Part shown: piece by piece, positions 47,134-58,822 of the stretch
Position numbering within the stretch: the first letter of the stretch is position 1
How the letters are laid out: each line of letters starts with the position of its first letter
Origin: Stropharia rugosoannulata
Taxonomy: Eukaryota; Basidiomycota; Agaricomycetes; Agaricales; Strophariaceae
Reading direction: 5' to 3'
Assembly: GCA_028532985.1 (NCBI GenBank)
Contig: JANCIK010000006.1
Location: 2,418,001-2,482,000, forward strand
Length of the DNA stretch: 64,000 bases
Translations under genes and position numbers: made by a program
The notes under the pieces: generated by a model
What the model saw: only the letters and a program-made list of their open reading frames with translations
Database searches by the model: none
Told to the model about the DNA's origin: nothing

Positions 47134-50100
47134 ATGCGAAAACAACTCGACCCGCGGATACCCATCCTCATCAACAACAATGTCAAGAAGAATCACCGGT
47201 CGTTCATAGTGCTCGTCGGAGACAAGGGGCGCGACCAGGTATATTGCTACCTCGCTTGGGACTGCAGAATTGTAAACTTATTCAATCCATTCGGACGGTT
47301 TTATTTCTGTAGATCGTCAACCTTCATTTTCTTCTGTCGCAGGCGCGCGTATCTGCCAGGCCATCAGTACTATGGTGTTACAAGAAGGACCTTGGGTTCA
47401 CCAGTCATCGGAAAAAGCGAGAGGCCAAGATAAAGAGGGACGTGAAGAGAGGAGTGCGAGAAGCGAACGAGCAGGATCCATTTGAGATCTTTGTTACCGT
47501 CACAGATATCCGCTATACGTGCGTTGCTATTTTATTCTCTTTTCTGCATTGTCTAACTCGGCGCATAACAGCTACTATAAGGAATCCCAAAAAATCCTAG
47601 GAAATACATATGGAATGCTTGTCTTGCAAGACTTCGAGGCCATCACACCCAATCTTCTCGCACGGACGATTGAAACTGTCGAAGGTGGAGGACTAGTGGT
47701 GCTGTTGTTGAAGACGATGACATCTTTGAAGCAGTTGTATACGATGACCATGGTACGCATATTTCTTCCCAGCTCGGGAACAGACTATAAACTAACTCCT
47801 GACAGGATGTGCACTCTCGCTACCGGACGTCGTCCCATGACTCCGTCGTCGCCCGCTTCAACGAGCGGTTCATTCTATCCCTTGGATCATGCTCTGATTG
47901 CCTTGTATTGGACGACGAACTGAACGTTCTTCCTATATCGCGAGGCAAGGATATTAAACCCATCGAAGATACCCCAGGAAAGGGTAAAGAGACGGATCCC
48001 GCCGAGTACCAACTTCGCGAATTGCGTGAATCGTTGGAAGATGTGAAGCCTGCGGGTGACCTTGTCAAACTCGCCAAAACCATCGATCAAGCACAGGCAA
48101 TCCTTACCTTTATCGACGCCATTGCCGAGAAGACCCTCTCGTCCACTGTTACACTTACTGCTGGTCGTGGTCGTGGTAAGAGTGCTGCTCTCGGTTTGGC
48201 TATTGCTGCCGCCCTTGCCCATGGTTATGCCAACGTGTTTGTGACGAGTCCAAGCCCCGAGAACTTGAAGACGTTATTCGAGTTTGTGTTTAAGGGCCTC
48301 GACGCACTGGGATATGAAGAACATCTCGATTATGATATTGCAGTTGCTCAAAATGTCGGTGGAGAAAATAAGGAGGAATCTGGCAAGTCCGTTGTGAGGG
48401 TCAATCTCTTCAGGGATCATCGTCAGACTGTCCAGGTAAGTCCCGTTATGTCTTCCAGGCAGCATCGACTTACTGGGGCTACTAGTATATTCAACCTCAA
48501 GATGCCCACGTTCTCGGCCAGGCTGAGCTAGTGATCATCGATGAAGCAGCCGCCATCCCTCTTCCTCTTGTTCGCAACCTCATGGGACCATACCTTGTAT
48601 TCCTTGCCTCTACTATCAACGGATACGAGGGAACAGGTCGCTCGCTCTCCCTAAAACTCATCCAGCAGCTCCGCGAAAGCACACGTCCATCACTGACAAA
48701 AGATATAAGCCACAACGACAAGGACGACGCCGCTACCACCGGCTCCTCCAGCAAAAAGTCGGCGCTAAAAGCCGCCCCAAAATCGCGCAGTTTGCGCGAG
48801 ATCAAGCTCGAGACGCCCATCCGGTACTCCTCCGGCGACCAGATCGAGAAGTGGCTCAACAACCTCTTGTGCCTCGACGCGACGATCCTGCCGCGCTCCG
48901 CCACCCAGGGCTGCCCGCACCCGTCGACGTGCGAGCTCTTCTACGTCAGCCGAGACACGCTCTTCAGCTACCACCCGGCTTCCGAGGTCTTCCTACAGCG
49001 CATGATGGCGCTCTACGTCGCGTCGCACTACAAGAACCAGCCCAACGACCTGCAACTCTTGTCCGACGCGCCCGCGCACCACCTATTTGTCCTTCTCCCG
49101 CCCATAAAGGACGACGAGACGCACCTCCCCGAACCGCTCGTTGTCTTGCAGGTCGCGCTGGAGGGACAGATCAGCAGAGAGGCGATCATGGATGGGCTGG
49201 GCCGCGGCATGCGCGCTGGCGGAGACATGATTCCCTGGCTCATCTCTCAGCAGTTCCAAGAGTCTGGGTTTGCTAAGCTGAGCGGTGCGCGAATTGTGCG
49301 CATCGCCTCGCATCCGGACTATGCCAATGTGAGTTATTTGTTAGATCTACTGCGCGCAGCCTGATTAACAAGGGTATATTAGATGGGATACGGTTCGCGG
49401 GCCCTTCAAGCTCTGAACTCGTTCTATAGCGGTGAATACTTCAACCTCGATGAGTCGATGAAGCCTGAGGTGCAGTATCCTAACCCAGATGTCATTGAAC
49501 GTGTACGTACACATTTTTCCAGAACTACTTACATCGTACTAAAGTTATCTTCAGGGTACAGATCTACTTTCCGAGACCCCCACCGTTCGCGCACCCTCCG
49601 CCATGCCTCCCCTCCTTCAGCGCCTTACAGAGCGCAAGCCCGAGAGTCTGGATTACCTCGGTGTCTCGTATGGCCTGACGCCCCAACTTCTCCGGTACAG
49701 TCCAGTTCTTACGAATATATGCACTGTGAAAACTAAATATTATATAGATTCTGGAAGCGGGCTGGATATGTGCCTCTCTATCTGCGGCAAACGACTAGTG
49801 AGCTGACAGGCGAACATACATGTGTCATGGTCCGCGGGCTGAACAGCTCAGTGGAGAGCGAGATGGGTTGGCTCAACGAGTTTGCCAAAGGTATGCGGCT
49901 ACTGGATCATGTATTACAGTTACACTAATGGTAAACACGCTTTAGACTTCCGCCGCAGGTTCCTAACCCTGCTATCCTACAAGTTCCGCGAGTTTGGAAG
50001 CGTCACCGCGCTCAGCATCCTTGAAGCTGCGAACGCTGGTATCAAGGACGACCAGGAAAGCAATGGTAACGCGTCCCCGAATTTTGCGTAGTTGGTTATG

Positions 50101-50996
50101 TTTTTTTAACGATGTTCCGCAGAACTGAAGGCACCGGAATTGGGAGTTCTGCTAACACCCTTCGACCTGAAACGTCTCGAGTCATACGCGAACAACATGC
50201 TCGATTACCATGTCATTCTCGATCTCATGCCCATCGTCGCCAACATGTACTTCCAGAAACGTCTGGGCGCTGCAAGCGGTACCGCGGATGCTCAAGCCAG
50301 CGAGGGTCCTGTGCGGTTGACCGCTGTGCAGAGCAGCATTCTCCTTGCCATCGGCTTGCAGCGTAAGACGCTGGAGGATCTCGAGGTGTGCCCCTTTATC
50401 TGATCATAAACACTCTTCGCCTTCTCACTGACTTATTTCTTAGACCGAACTCAACATCCCCGTCTCGCAAACGCTCGCGCTGTTCGCGAAGATAATTCGC
50501 AAGGTCAGCAAGCGGCTCATCGACATTCGCAAGGCAAGCATCAGTGCCGAGCTGCCTGCGCCGCGGAACGACGCAATGCGTCTCGGAGATGCAGGTACGG
50601 CCGGCATTGGAAGCGAGAACGTCGCAGCGAGCATCGAGGCCGAGCTCGACGAGGCCGGCAACAAGGTGACCTCGGCGATGCGCGAGCGGCAGAAGGAGAT
50701 GCTCAGCTCGCTCGATCTGTCAAAGTGCGTCTCTCTTTTACTGATAGTGCCCCCCGTGTGTGAACTCGGTGTTGATAGGCTTGCGATATAGGTATGCGAT
50801 CAACGATATGCAGCAAGACTGGAGCCTCGCGGAGGCGCAGGTCGCGAATCCCGGCAAGTCGACCGTGGTCAGCGTCAAGTCGGCGGCGGTCGCGGGGCAG
50901 AAGAGGAAGGCCGACGCTCCAGCGTCAGCTGCCGCAGGAGGGAAGAATGACAAAAAAACGCGACGCGGCGGCGGGAACAAGAAGGCGAAGCACTGA
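47134..50996 (+). CDS. KRE33: RNA cytidine acetyltransferase (NAT10/Kre33 type)
   Basis: Twelve exons splice in frame from ATG 47134 to TGA 50996, about 1,050 residues as usual for the family. This nucleolar enzyme uses ATP and acetyl-CoA to form N4-acetylcytidine in 18S rRNA and in some tRNAs, and is needed for small-subunit assembly. Landmarks: PSVLWCYKKDLGFTSHRKK, KILGNTYGMLVLQDFEA (DUF1726 part), FNERFILSLGSC, the Walker A TAGRGRGKSAALGL, VIIDEAAAIPLPLV, ASTINGYEGTGRSL, and the acetyltransferase segment RIASHPDYANMGYGSRAL. The tRNA-binding C-terminal region has FGSVTALSILEA. The tail is Lys/Arg rich, a nucleolar signal. The 3' end is 91 bp from the end of COQ3. Confidence 0.97.
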
Positions 50997-51087
50997 GATC
51001 TTTTGGGGTGCTCACATAGATTAATTATCTGCTTTTTCGTATTGGCTACCTTGTGTGTGATACGTGTATTACACTGACTAGTGAGGG

Positions 51088-52119
51088 TCAGTCCTTGGGC
51101 TTGCGCACCCAGAAGATGTAGTTGCATTCCAGTGCCCCCCATGCGTCGCGCGGAGCGAGATGCCAGCGCGCCTGCAAGGGGTTGTATATGAGCCCACGCA
51201 GCTCCGCTTCCATCCGCGGCAGGTAGGTGCTTGACGCGGGCGTTGATACCCAAGGCCGCGACGCAGCGGCTGCCGACCCAGAGCGGTAGTCCCTGAAGTA
51301 GTCCACAAGCTCCGTCGGTTTGACGTACTTGGCGTACGTGTGTGTCCCTGACGTCACCTGCCGCAGCACAGTCTCCGCCATGAAAATGGTCATGAAGTAC
51401 GCAAACGGTGTGCGTGAGATTGTCGACAGGAACAGGTGGCCACCAGGCTGCAAGTTAAACGTTAGCATGACCTACGGATGCTTTAACATGGACACGCACC
51501 TTGACGAGCTGCGCACAGGTATCGAGGAAGGCAGCGGGATTGTCAACGTGTTCAATGACCTCCATCGAGCAGACGACGTCGTACCGCTTCGGTTGTTCAA
51601 GCAGGGTCTCAGCGGGCGCGTTCAGGTAGGTCAGGGTGGATGCTAGTCTCGGGTCTGCAGCAGCGTGTAGGGACGCAATAGCGATGTTCGACGCCGAAGC
51701 ATCGATGGCAAGCGTGTTGGCGCCCACACGTGCTAAGCTCTGTCGAATTAAGGTTGCGTGGAGGCAGAAATGGTTGGACAGCGACGCACTTCCGAAAGCA
51801 ATCCACCTCCACAGCCAACGTCGAGGACATCCAAACCACTGAGAATGCTAGCGCCGTCCGTCTCGAATTCCGGATCGCTGTCTTGGGCAACTTCGATGAG
51901 TTTGTCGCGGATAAACTGCATTCGAACGGGATTCATCTGGTGCAGAAATGCGAATTCGCCCTTTTCGTCCCACCACTCCGACGAGAGCTTGGAGAAATGT
52001 GCTATTTCATCGCTGTTCACCGAGTTGTTGGGTTGTGACGACGTATGTATAGGCCTGTACACGAAAGACCTTGAAATGAGAGCCCGGCGCCGGCAGCACG
52101 ACAGGAAGATCGAAGACAT
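51088..52119 (-). CDS. COQ3: ubiquinone biosynthesis O-methyltransferase COQ3
   Basis: Exons 52119-51790, 51739-51500 and 51447-51088 give 309 residues. COQ3 uses S-adenosylmethionine for both O-methylations of ubiquinone in the mitochondrial matrix. The first 35 residues are Arg/Ser-rich without acidic residues, a presequence. Then come WWDEKGEFAFLHQMNPVRMQ, the AdoMet loop LDVGCGGGLLSE (split by intron 1 right after it), the acidic-loop strand AIDASASNIAIA, VVCSMEVIEHVDNP and PGGHLFLSTISRTPFAYF, all in the order of the UbiG/COQ3 family. It ends GALECNYIFWVRKPKD. The gene is intact. Confidence 0.96.
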
Positions 52120-52953
52120 GGAATCAGGAAGAAACGGCTAACTCTGAGACTCGGTCGCGCGTCGCCCGCGGAAACGTCACGTGGCCTGGGTGCTGTCCAT
52201 CGCTTAGCTTTAACAAGGTTATAATAGCAAGAAAAGAATAGTAGGATGATTGGAATTTTTGAAGTGTTTTTCTTTAGATTTAGAGTGATTTCAAAAATAA
52301 TAAAGTAAAAGTGAAAAGGAAACTTGAAAAGAATTGAAGAGAGAGAAAGAAAGAAAGAGAAAACGGGCGGAAGACCTAATAAGTACTCATCAGATATCAA
52401 GTTAACGTCACTCATTAGTTGGCGCACCAGAGAATTTGTGTAGGCCGATCTTGAATGCAAAGTCGAGGACGTCATAGAAACAACAGTGAAGCCGGTGCGA
52501 AAACTTGATGCAGTTCAGCTACGACCGCAATGCTGCAAAAATAAATATCGGCGATCAGAAAATAAGGGAATCGGTTCAGCCTCTTTACCTGGTTCGACTG
52601 TTCCAATAATGCAGGGCTTATATATTCCGCGGAGGATTGTCTTTGTTTGTTTTTCCGAGTCCGTGCGCGATTTCTCTCAGCCCACCCCTATCCAAATATG
52701 GTAACCCTGTAGCTGGTTTAGGCGTGCATCATACGACCCACAGTAACCCTAACCTATTAGTTCTTTGTGCTCCTTGCTCCCTCGCTGATTTGTGACCTAT
52801 GTTTCTTGGAGCTTTTCTATGGTCTGTTCTTTCCTTTTGGATGTCCCGCCTATCGAGTCACACAATGTATTGCGACCTATTGTGTTGGTGGTTCTTGTTT
52901 ACAACAACAACTATTATAGTACAAGAGCAAATAATGATTGTATTTTGTACGCT
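52120..52953. other. intergenic region with TE remnant
   Basis: These 834 bp hold a GA/AAAG-rich simple stretch (about 52318-52365) and the LTR-like fragment at 52614-52758. No coding gene is supported. Confidence 0.5.
52614..52758 (-). mobile_element. LTR-like fragment, inverted copy
   Basis: On the minus strand this repeats 36105-36248: AGGTTAGGGTT, CTGTGGGT, GTATGAT, GCCTAAA, TTTGGAT, the GGAAAAACAAACAAAGACAA block and TATATAA followed by GCCC. Divergence is visible at many positions, so the two copies are old or come from different family members. Nothing coding is left around it. Confidence 0.55.
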
Positions 52954-53851
52954 TTATAATTTTCCCGGTAAGCGACCACCGCCACTCAAGCGGATTGTCT
53001 CCCCGTTGACGTAGGGGCAGTCAAGGATCCAGCTTACTGTCTTTGCAAATTCATATGGCTGCCCGAATCGCCGTGGGTATACGATGCCCTCGTTCTCGAG
53101 ACTGCGCCGCGTCTTTGCAGGGAAGTTGGCGGTCATACTACTGTCAAACACCCCAGGAGCGATCGTGATAACGCGGATGTTGTGTCGTGCGAGATCACGC
53201 GCCATGGGGAGTGTCATAGAGCACAGTGCACCCTTCGACGCCGAGTAGGCTGTTTGACCTGGTTGGCCTTCGAACTAATTGTGCTTTGATTATCGACTGT
53301 AATAGTCGCTTCGACTGTGGCCACTTACTGCTGCTGCACTGGCGACGAATAGGACAACGCCGCGCTCCGCGTCGGGACCGGGTTCCGGATGGACTTTAAC
53401 CAGATGCTGGAGGACGAGGCGAGTAAGATTGAACGACCCGGTCAGGTTCACAGCAAGGGTAAAGTCCCAGAGGTCAAGGTTGTGCGGCTCGCCATGGGCG
53501 TCGATGATCTTTGCGGCTGTGCCAACGCCGGCACAGTTGATGACGCCTCCTAGGGGTGCCCTGGTGCTCACTGACCATTGGACACTACCATCGACGGCAG
53601 CAGTCACTTCTTCAAGATTTGTGATGTCTGTTTTGAAGAATTTGACCCGGGGGGAGGATGTTAGTTCGTCTGGAGGTGGTGAGCGGTCGACTATGGAGAC
53701 ATAGGCCTGCTTGGCCAGGAGGTCGGAGACAGTTGCGAGTCCGAGCCCTGATGATCTTAAGTTGAGAAACGGATACTTAGTTAGACTTCTTGGAAGCATG
53801 GAATAGTAATCACCCTCCAGAGACTACGAAAGTGCGCTTTTCAGTCTTCAT
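52954..53851 (-). CDS. HSD10-like short-chain dehydrogenase
   Basis: Exons 53851-53814, 53755-53329 and 53274-52954 add up to 786 bases, 261 residues, the normal length of 3-hydroxyacyl-CoA dehydrogenase type 2 (HSD10). The NAD loop is VSGGSSGLGLATVSDLL (split after GG by intron 1). Further motifs are FFKTDITN, INCAGVGTA, VNLTGSFN, the catalytic YSASKGAL with Ser in VASAAA, and IAPGVFDSSM. The C-terminal QPYEFAKTVSWILDCPYVNG and GGGRLPGKL are typical of HSD10. Such enzymes act in branched-chain amino acid and fatty acid oxidation, usually in mitochondria. No clear presequence is seen. It is divergent from GRX5, 205 bp apart. Confidence 0.9.
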
Positions 53852-54056
53852 AGGGACAATGGAAGAAAAGAAAGGAAATAGCTGCCATCGGTTGCCGGCT
53901 ACTTAGCGTAGTGAACCAAGCGCTGCGATTGGCTGATGCGCAATCACGTTCCTCGGAGGACGAGCCACGTGATGCTGGTGATTACATCACCTGAAGCGAT
54001 TTTGACTTGGCCCGAACTCTCACCATCCCACCACATCCCGCATTTTCTCCAAAACC
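53852..54056. promoter_or_regulatory. divergent HSD10/GRX5 promoter
   Basis: This short segment serves two genes. It contains CGATTGGCTG (CCAAT-box type, about 53926), CACGTGA (53966-53972, an E-box for bHLH factors) and GGTGATTACATCACC at 53977-53991, a 6-bp-arm inverted repeat with a 3-bp spacer. The sites lie between the two starts, so one set could drive both genes. Confidence 0.5.
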
Positions 54057-54769
54057 ATGTTCAGGACTAGCCTATTCTCATCTGTAAGCCATCAATATCA
54101 AACTATCTGTCTATATATTGCTCACTGGACGCGTCTGCATAGCTCAGGGTCGTTAACCGCGCTTCCCCTTCAGCAGTCCTCTCGAGTCGCCTCACTACCT
54201 TCCGCCTGCTATCGACAGAGGCCCGCGCGAAGCTGGACCAGGCAGTAAAGGCCAACCCAGTTGTTCTGTTTATGAAGGGCACACCCGCAGAGCCCCAGTG
54301 CGGATTCTCCCGCGCCGTTGTCCAAATCCTCGATCTGCATGGCGTTCCAAGCGAGAAGCTGCAGACGTACAACGTGCTGGCAGACCCGGAGCTGAGGACT
54401 AGCATAAAGGAGTACTCGTGCGTCTTAGTGCAGGTTCCAGAAATGTGACTTGATTGCTAACCGACGACACGCTTCCATGCGCGCTGCAGAGAATGGCCGA
54501 CCGTACCGCAAATATATGTCAACGGCGAATTTATTGGTGGATGCGACATCCTCCTCGGAAGTACGTGCTTCATCACTGCATGCGGTCGTTTTGCCACCTC
54601 CGTATAGCGCAACTCGCTACTTGCTGACTAACCGTTTGTCTTTGGTCCTATAGTGCACCAGTCGGGCGAACTAGAAACTCTGCTCGAGAACAACGGCGTC
54701 ATCCCAAAGGTAGATGCGGCGGAAGAGACACCAGCTGATCAAGCGGTTACGGATAAGTCGTCAGCATAA
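54057..54769 (+). CDS. GRX5: mitochondrial monothiol glutaredoxin GRX5
   Basis: Exons 54057-54083, 54143-54417, 54490-54560 and 54654-54769 give 162 residues. The first exon and the start of exon 2 encode a basic, Ser/Arg-rich presequence ([17 protein letters not shown] to FRLLSTE). The domain then reads [20 protein letters not shown] with the monothiol CGFS site, [20 protein letters not shown] for glutathione binding, and MHQSGEL. Grx5 transfers [2Fe-2S] clusters in the mitochondrial ISC pathway. The acidic tail of about 20 residues is common in fungal versions. The gene is intact. Confidence 0.97.
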
Positions 54770-55466
54770 ACTATATTCACCATCATTTTCCTGTTTTTAG
54801 ATCTAGTAATGACATACACATCCCACCTCACATCTTACTTGCCAGAGCTAGTTTCTTAAACCCTGGGAAGAATACAGCCATATCTATGTGGCAACCTAGA
54901 TAAGCTGGATATATGTCGACAGCCTATAGATGAAAAACGCGGACAGGACTGCAAGGTGAAATGGAAATAATGCGGCGCTACACATCGGAGAACCAGGCTA
55001 CTTGCTGTTGGGCTTTTACTGAGTAGTCGAAATGCTTAACCGTTTAACAATATACATTTCTCACAGGTTGGCTTTGAGCATCGATGAGAAATCGAACTAC
55101 AATGTGACTGGCACTGCGCAGGGTTAAGGACGGGAACGCTTGATACGTGAGAATTGTTTGACATACATAAGACAGTGGTCACGCTTGTGCAATTTTACTC
55201 GACACAGCAGGTGGACGGTATGCGCAGCCTGTTGAACACCAAGAAACTCGAAAGGGAAGTATGTTACCTTAAAAGGCAATTAAAAACGTGGGAGGACAGG
55301 GCACTCAAGGTAAAGTCTCGTAGAGTTTATGTTACATCAAGCGTATATGTTAAAGGCTAAAGTAATAAGTTCAGAATAACTTTTGGAATAAATAATTGAC
55401 TAATAAGCCAAGCGTAACAGCAGGTCCTAACCTGTATCCGCTTTCGTTAAACTAAGCCAAAGTATG
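54770..55466. other. intergenic region, no gene supported
   Basis: These 697 bp separate convergent genes. An open stretch at 55154-55360 could encode 68 residues with heptad-like spacing but lacks splice or family support. Confidence 0.4.
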
Positions 55467-56867
55467 TCAGACTTTGCATGTGGCTTTCTCCCCGAACAAG
55501 ATGCTTACCACAGCTGCACAGGCTTTTGGAGAGCTCAAATCCAAATTCCAGAGGCTTACAGCTAGGTTTACTGCCGGAAATGCGATACTGATGACGAAAA
55601 ACGACAGCCCTTGGTTGTTCAGATATCCGGCAAATGCTAGTCCTGAAATGAAGAGTATTGCCTGAGCTGCCAGGAAGATTCTGGTGGAGTCCAAGGAGGC
55701 AAAAAGAAGGGCAGTAGATTTAATGCCGATCTTGATGTCGTCTTTTTTATCCTGGCTGCCATAGACTGTATCTGATACAAAGATGGTCAAATTGAAGATA
55801 GAAACTGTGTTTGGGCGAGTGCGTACCATACCACATTGTCCAACTATGTATCATAATCTATAAGTATTCTCACAGTCGCCTCGCATTGTCAAGTTACTCA
55901 CCACCATGTCGCCAGAGCAAGGGCATATGCGGTACATGGTATCGCACCCGTAACCAGAGCCCATGACATAAGAGTGCCCGTATTGAACGCAATTCCTAGC
56001 GCAACAGCTCACCGACAATGAAACTGGTTGATGCATTGTTTACACACCTAGCCACGCTTGAGGCCAATAAGTGATTCTCTTCATGAAAGGATACAGGCCC
56101 GCCAACGGGTATAACGTCAGAAACCCTATTAAGCGCCTGTGTGATGTCATGCAGGGTCTGGGAACAGGGTCGCAATCGGCACACATAAAGGAACAAACGT
56201 ACACTTGATTGTTTCCCAGCATTAGAACAAACGACAGTGGGACTAAATGGAGGAAGAGGAAAACAAGTGCGCCACGGACGGAGATGCGACCTGTTGCGAG
56301 TGGTCTGTGCTTCGTACGTTCTGTGGTGCGGTTGTTCCGAAGCATGGGGTGGCATGGTGGGTGGCGTTGGTAAGTATTAACGTCAACCAAGAAAACATAT
56401 GACTGACTCACCGACTTTCTTGTCAATATCCCTATCCATAATATCGTTCCATATACAACCCGCGCCTACGATTGCAAGGACAGTCTGTATCGAAGCGTTC
56501 ACAATGGTTTTGTACTTACTATAGAATATACTCTGTCAGTGCGCTCGCAGTTCATTTTGATCGATTGATAACTCACCTTCTGACAAAGAGGAACCATGCT
56601 GACCCTACAGAGAGGAGCTTGACGAAGGGGAGTACGGGTAGGCTCACGGAAAATGCTGCCATGGCCAGGCCCCAAACTGGACAGGCATGTTATCATTGAT
56701 AGCGGACGCATGATGAAGAAAGCTTGCCATAGGGCCAAATCATGAGCAAAGCTCCAGTCGGTTTATTAAGACGCGCTAACTCTATCTATAGGTAGAAGAT
56801 CAGGATGTATCTCGGCAAAAAATCTAGGGCTGATACTTGCCCAAGGACGGCTTAGGCCAGACAACAT
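55467..56867 (-). CDS. UbiA-type aromatic prenyltransferase
   Basis: Nine exons (56867-56841, 56785-56728, 56676-56577, 56518-56412, 56320-56203, 56136-56048, 55995-55902, 55843-55827, 55771-55467) sum to 915 bases, 304 residues. ELARLNKPTGALLMIWPYVW opens the domain. The first metal motif is NDIMDRDID; the second is YDTVYGSQDKKDD. ERTKHRPLATGRISV and GIKSTALLF are family blocks. Eight to nine helices are expected. Such enzymes attach prenyl chains to aromatic acids (COQ2) or make meroterpenoids. Only about eight residues precede the domain and no mitochondrial presequence is visible, so a non-COQ2 role is more likely. Introns 1 and 2 use GC donors (GCAAGT, GCAAGC); without them the frame breaks. 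Confidence 0.88.
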
Positions 56868-58822
56868 GATAGTACTGGAATGATTGGGAGTGCCAGCTCA
56901 TGCCACGGGCTTATAATGCATTTTATATTTTTTCAGGATATCCGTGGCACGTTCTGAGAATCTATGTATAGTATATGAATTCATGGCATCAGCGCTCAGC
57001 ACCCATGACATGAGCAGAGCCTGGGGCTCAATTCGATTAATCATCCGAGGATCTAGCAGCACATGTTGGTCGTGTACCCATGCAGGTTCTGTACACTCTT
57101 AGATGCTACTATTGAGTCATAGAGAGCACTTAACTCTCTAAGAAGATGCAACAAGCCTACAAATAGTATCATACAATCGCATAAGGACATTTGTAGGCAC
57201 AATTACTGTTTTCGAGACCTACGCGAGATAAAAGCGGCAATGATTTCAGTATAAACACAGCTCATTCCCATGGATATTTCCAGAGAATCTGTAGTAAATG
57301 TACAAAAGGGGCTTGTGCTAAATATCGCTCGAATGTCAGGCGGTACGTTCTGGTTTCTTGGAATGTAACTTTAGCTGAAACTTCTATCACAACGTTGGCA
57401 TGACTTAGCCAGCATGTTTTCACACATCTGCATTGAAATAGATTACGAAAACGCTCACTGATAGGGTACAGGCCTGTGAATATTGGTGAGTTGACTGAGG
57501 TAGAACCGCCGTAGTAGTCTGGCTTGTGGTCTACTGTGGTACCTGAATGATGCGCTGAGCATCTGGTCATCATATATTACATTGCATTCAGCTTAAGTTG
57601 CCTATCTTCATAACCGACTAATATTAGGGATGTGATCGAGGAGTTTTCGTATTCATTATACTTAATCATAGATACTCAGAGAATAGAGTACTTAACGTTG
57701 ATTCTCAACTTCTATTATTGAAGTCTGTGGGAGCCTGAAGTTGCTGCCTGTTCAAGTTGCCCACGTATTAGATTCGGAGGTGCGTCCCAGGCTCATATGG
57801 CAACAGAGCAGTATTGCGAGATTGACTCTCTACCGTAGCTTTCAGTAACAAAATTACAAAAGAAAACCAATATTTGGCCTAGTGTAGTACTTAGTGCGAT
57901 CAAAGAAATTTGAGCGCTGTCGGGTACAAATTAGATGATAAGCTCCTTATGAGTAAGGTGCAGAAAACCCTGGCGTTTATTTTGCTTTGAAGGTTGTTTA
58001 ACGAAGGCGAATTTAGAAAGGGGTCTATCAAGGATCTATCAGCGTTTCGATTATAATGACATATGATAGCCCGGTTCATTTTGTGGGTCCCGCCAGTGAT
58101 GAAGAGCTGCCAGAACCAGAAGTAATATCAACGCCGATTTCGTGCTTAATTAGTATAGCTGTAATGTGAACGACTCACAATGGTTCCCGGAGCTGGATAC
58201 AGTGGGCACAATTATTGTGATTCTAATTGTTTGCGGCTCTTCAATTTAACATCCTACAACTTTTGATCCGAGTCTTCTCCAACTTCGATATCGTCAATAA
58301 CAATGGAAAAATGGCCAGCGCAGCTTCTTATACACCTTTCCTATCTCTTAATGTACGGCCGGGTAACCGACATTGGGAATTGACCGACCGTTACTAACAT
58401 AAGAAGGCCTGTCCACCGAAGTTCATTCTAGATCTATGGAGCCTATTCAGCAAGTAGTTTGTACCTGAATCAATTGTGCCAGCTCGGCTGACGATCGATG
58501 AGGCCCGGCAGTTGGACAGAGACAGTATTTTATATTCCCTGTTCAAATCAAAACGATCACCGCAGTATCAGTCGATGAAAGAATAAATTAACTCTAGACC
58601 TGCAGTTTGAGCGAAATTTCCGGAACATAGGTCATAGATAATGTCAGGTCAGCGGCCACGGAACTTCGTGTACTGACAAACTTTCACTGAGTGCAACATT
58701 AGTGCGACTAGTCGAGTCGTAGAGTCCTGGAATGTCTTTGTACTCGAAGGAAACCTAAAATTCACGGCAGGTTTAGGCCTGGACAAGACAAGATAACGCA
58801 GCATTTCATTTGATGCACCGCC
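56868..58822. other. gene-poor 1.95 kb region
   Basis: Apart from an unsupported open stretch at 57262-57573 (minus) I see no gene. The sequence is AT-rich without obvious repeats matching other parts of the window. Confidence 0.4.

Noticed and set aside
55154..55360. Possible coiled-coil mini-gene of 68 codons
   Set aside because: Only a short heptad-like stretch; no promoter, splice or family support, so it was not called.
56783..56790. Frameshift in the 5' part of the UbiA gene
   Set aside because: The apparent shift disappears if the GCAAGT donor at 56840 and the CTATAG acceptor at 56786 are used; the GC-AG intron is the simpler reading.
57262..57573. Minus-strand open stretch of 103 codons in the gene-poor 57-58 kb region
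   Set aside because: Composition gives no domain or transmembrane pattern and neighbouring sequence lacks matching exons.
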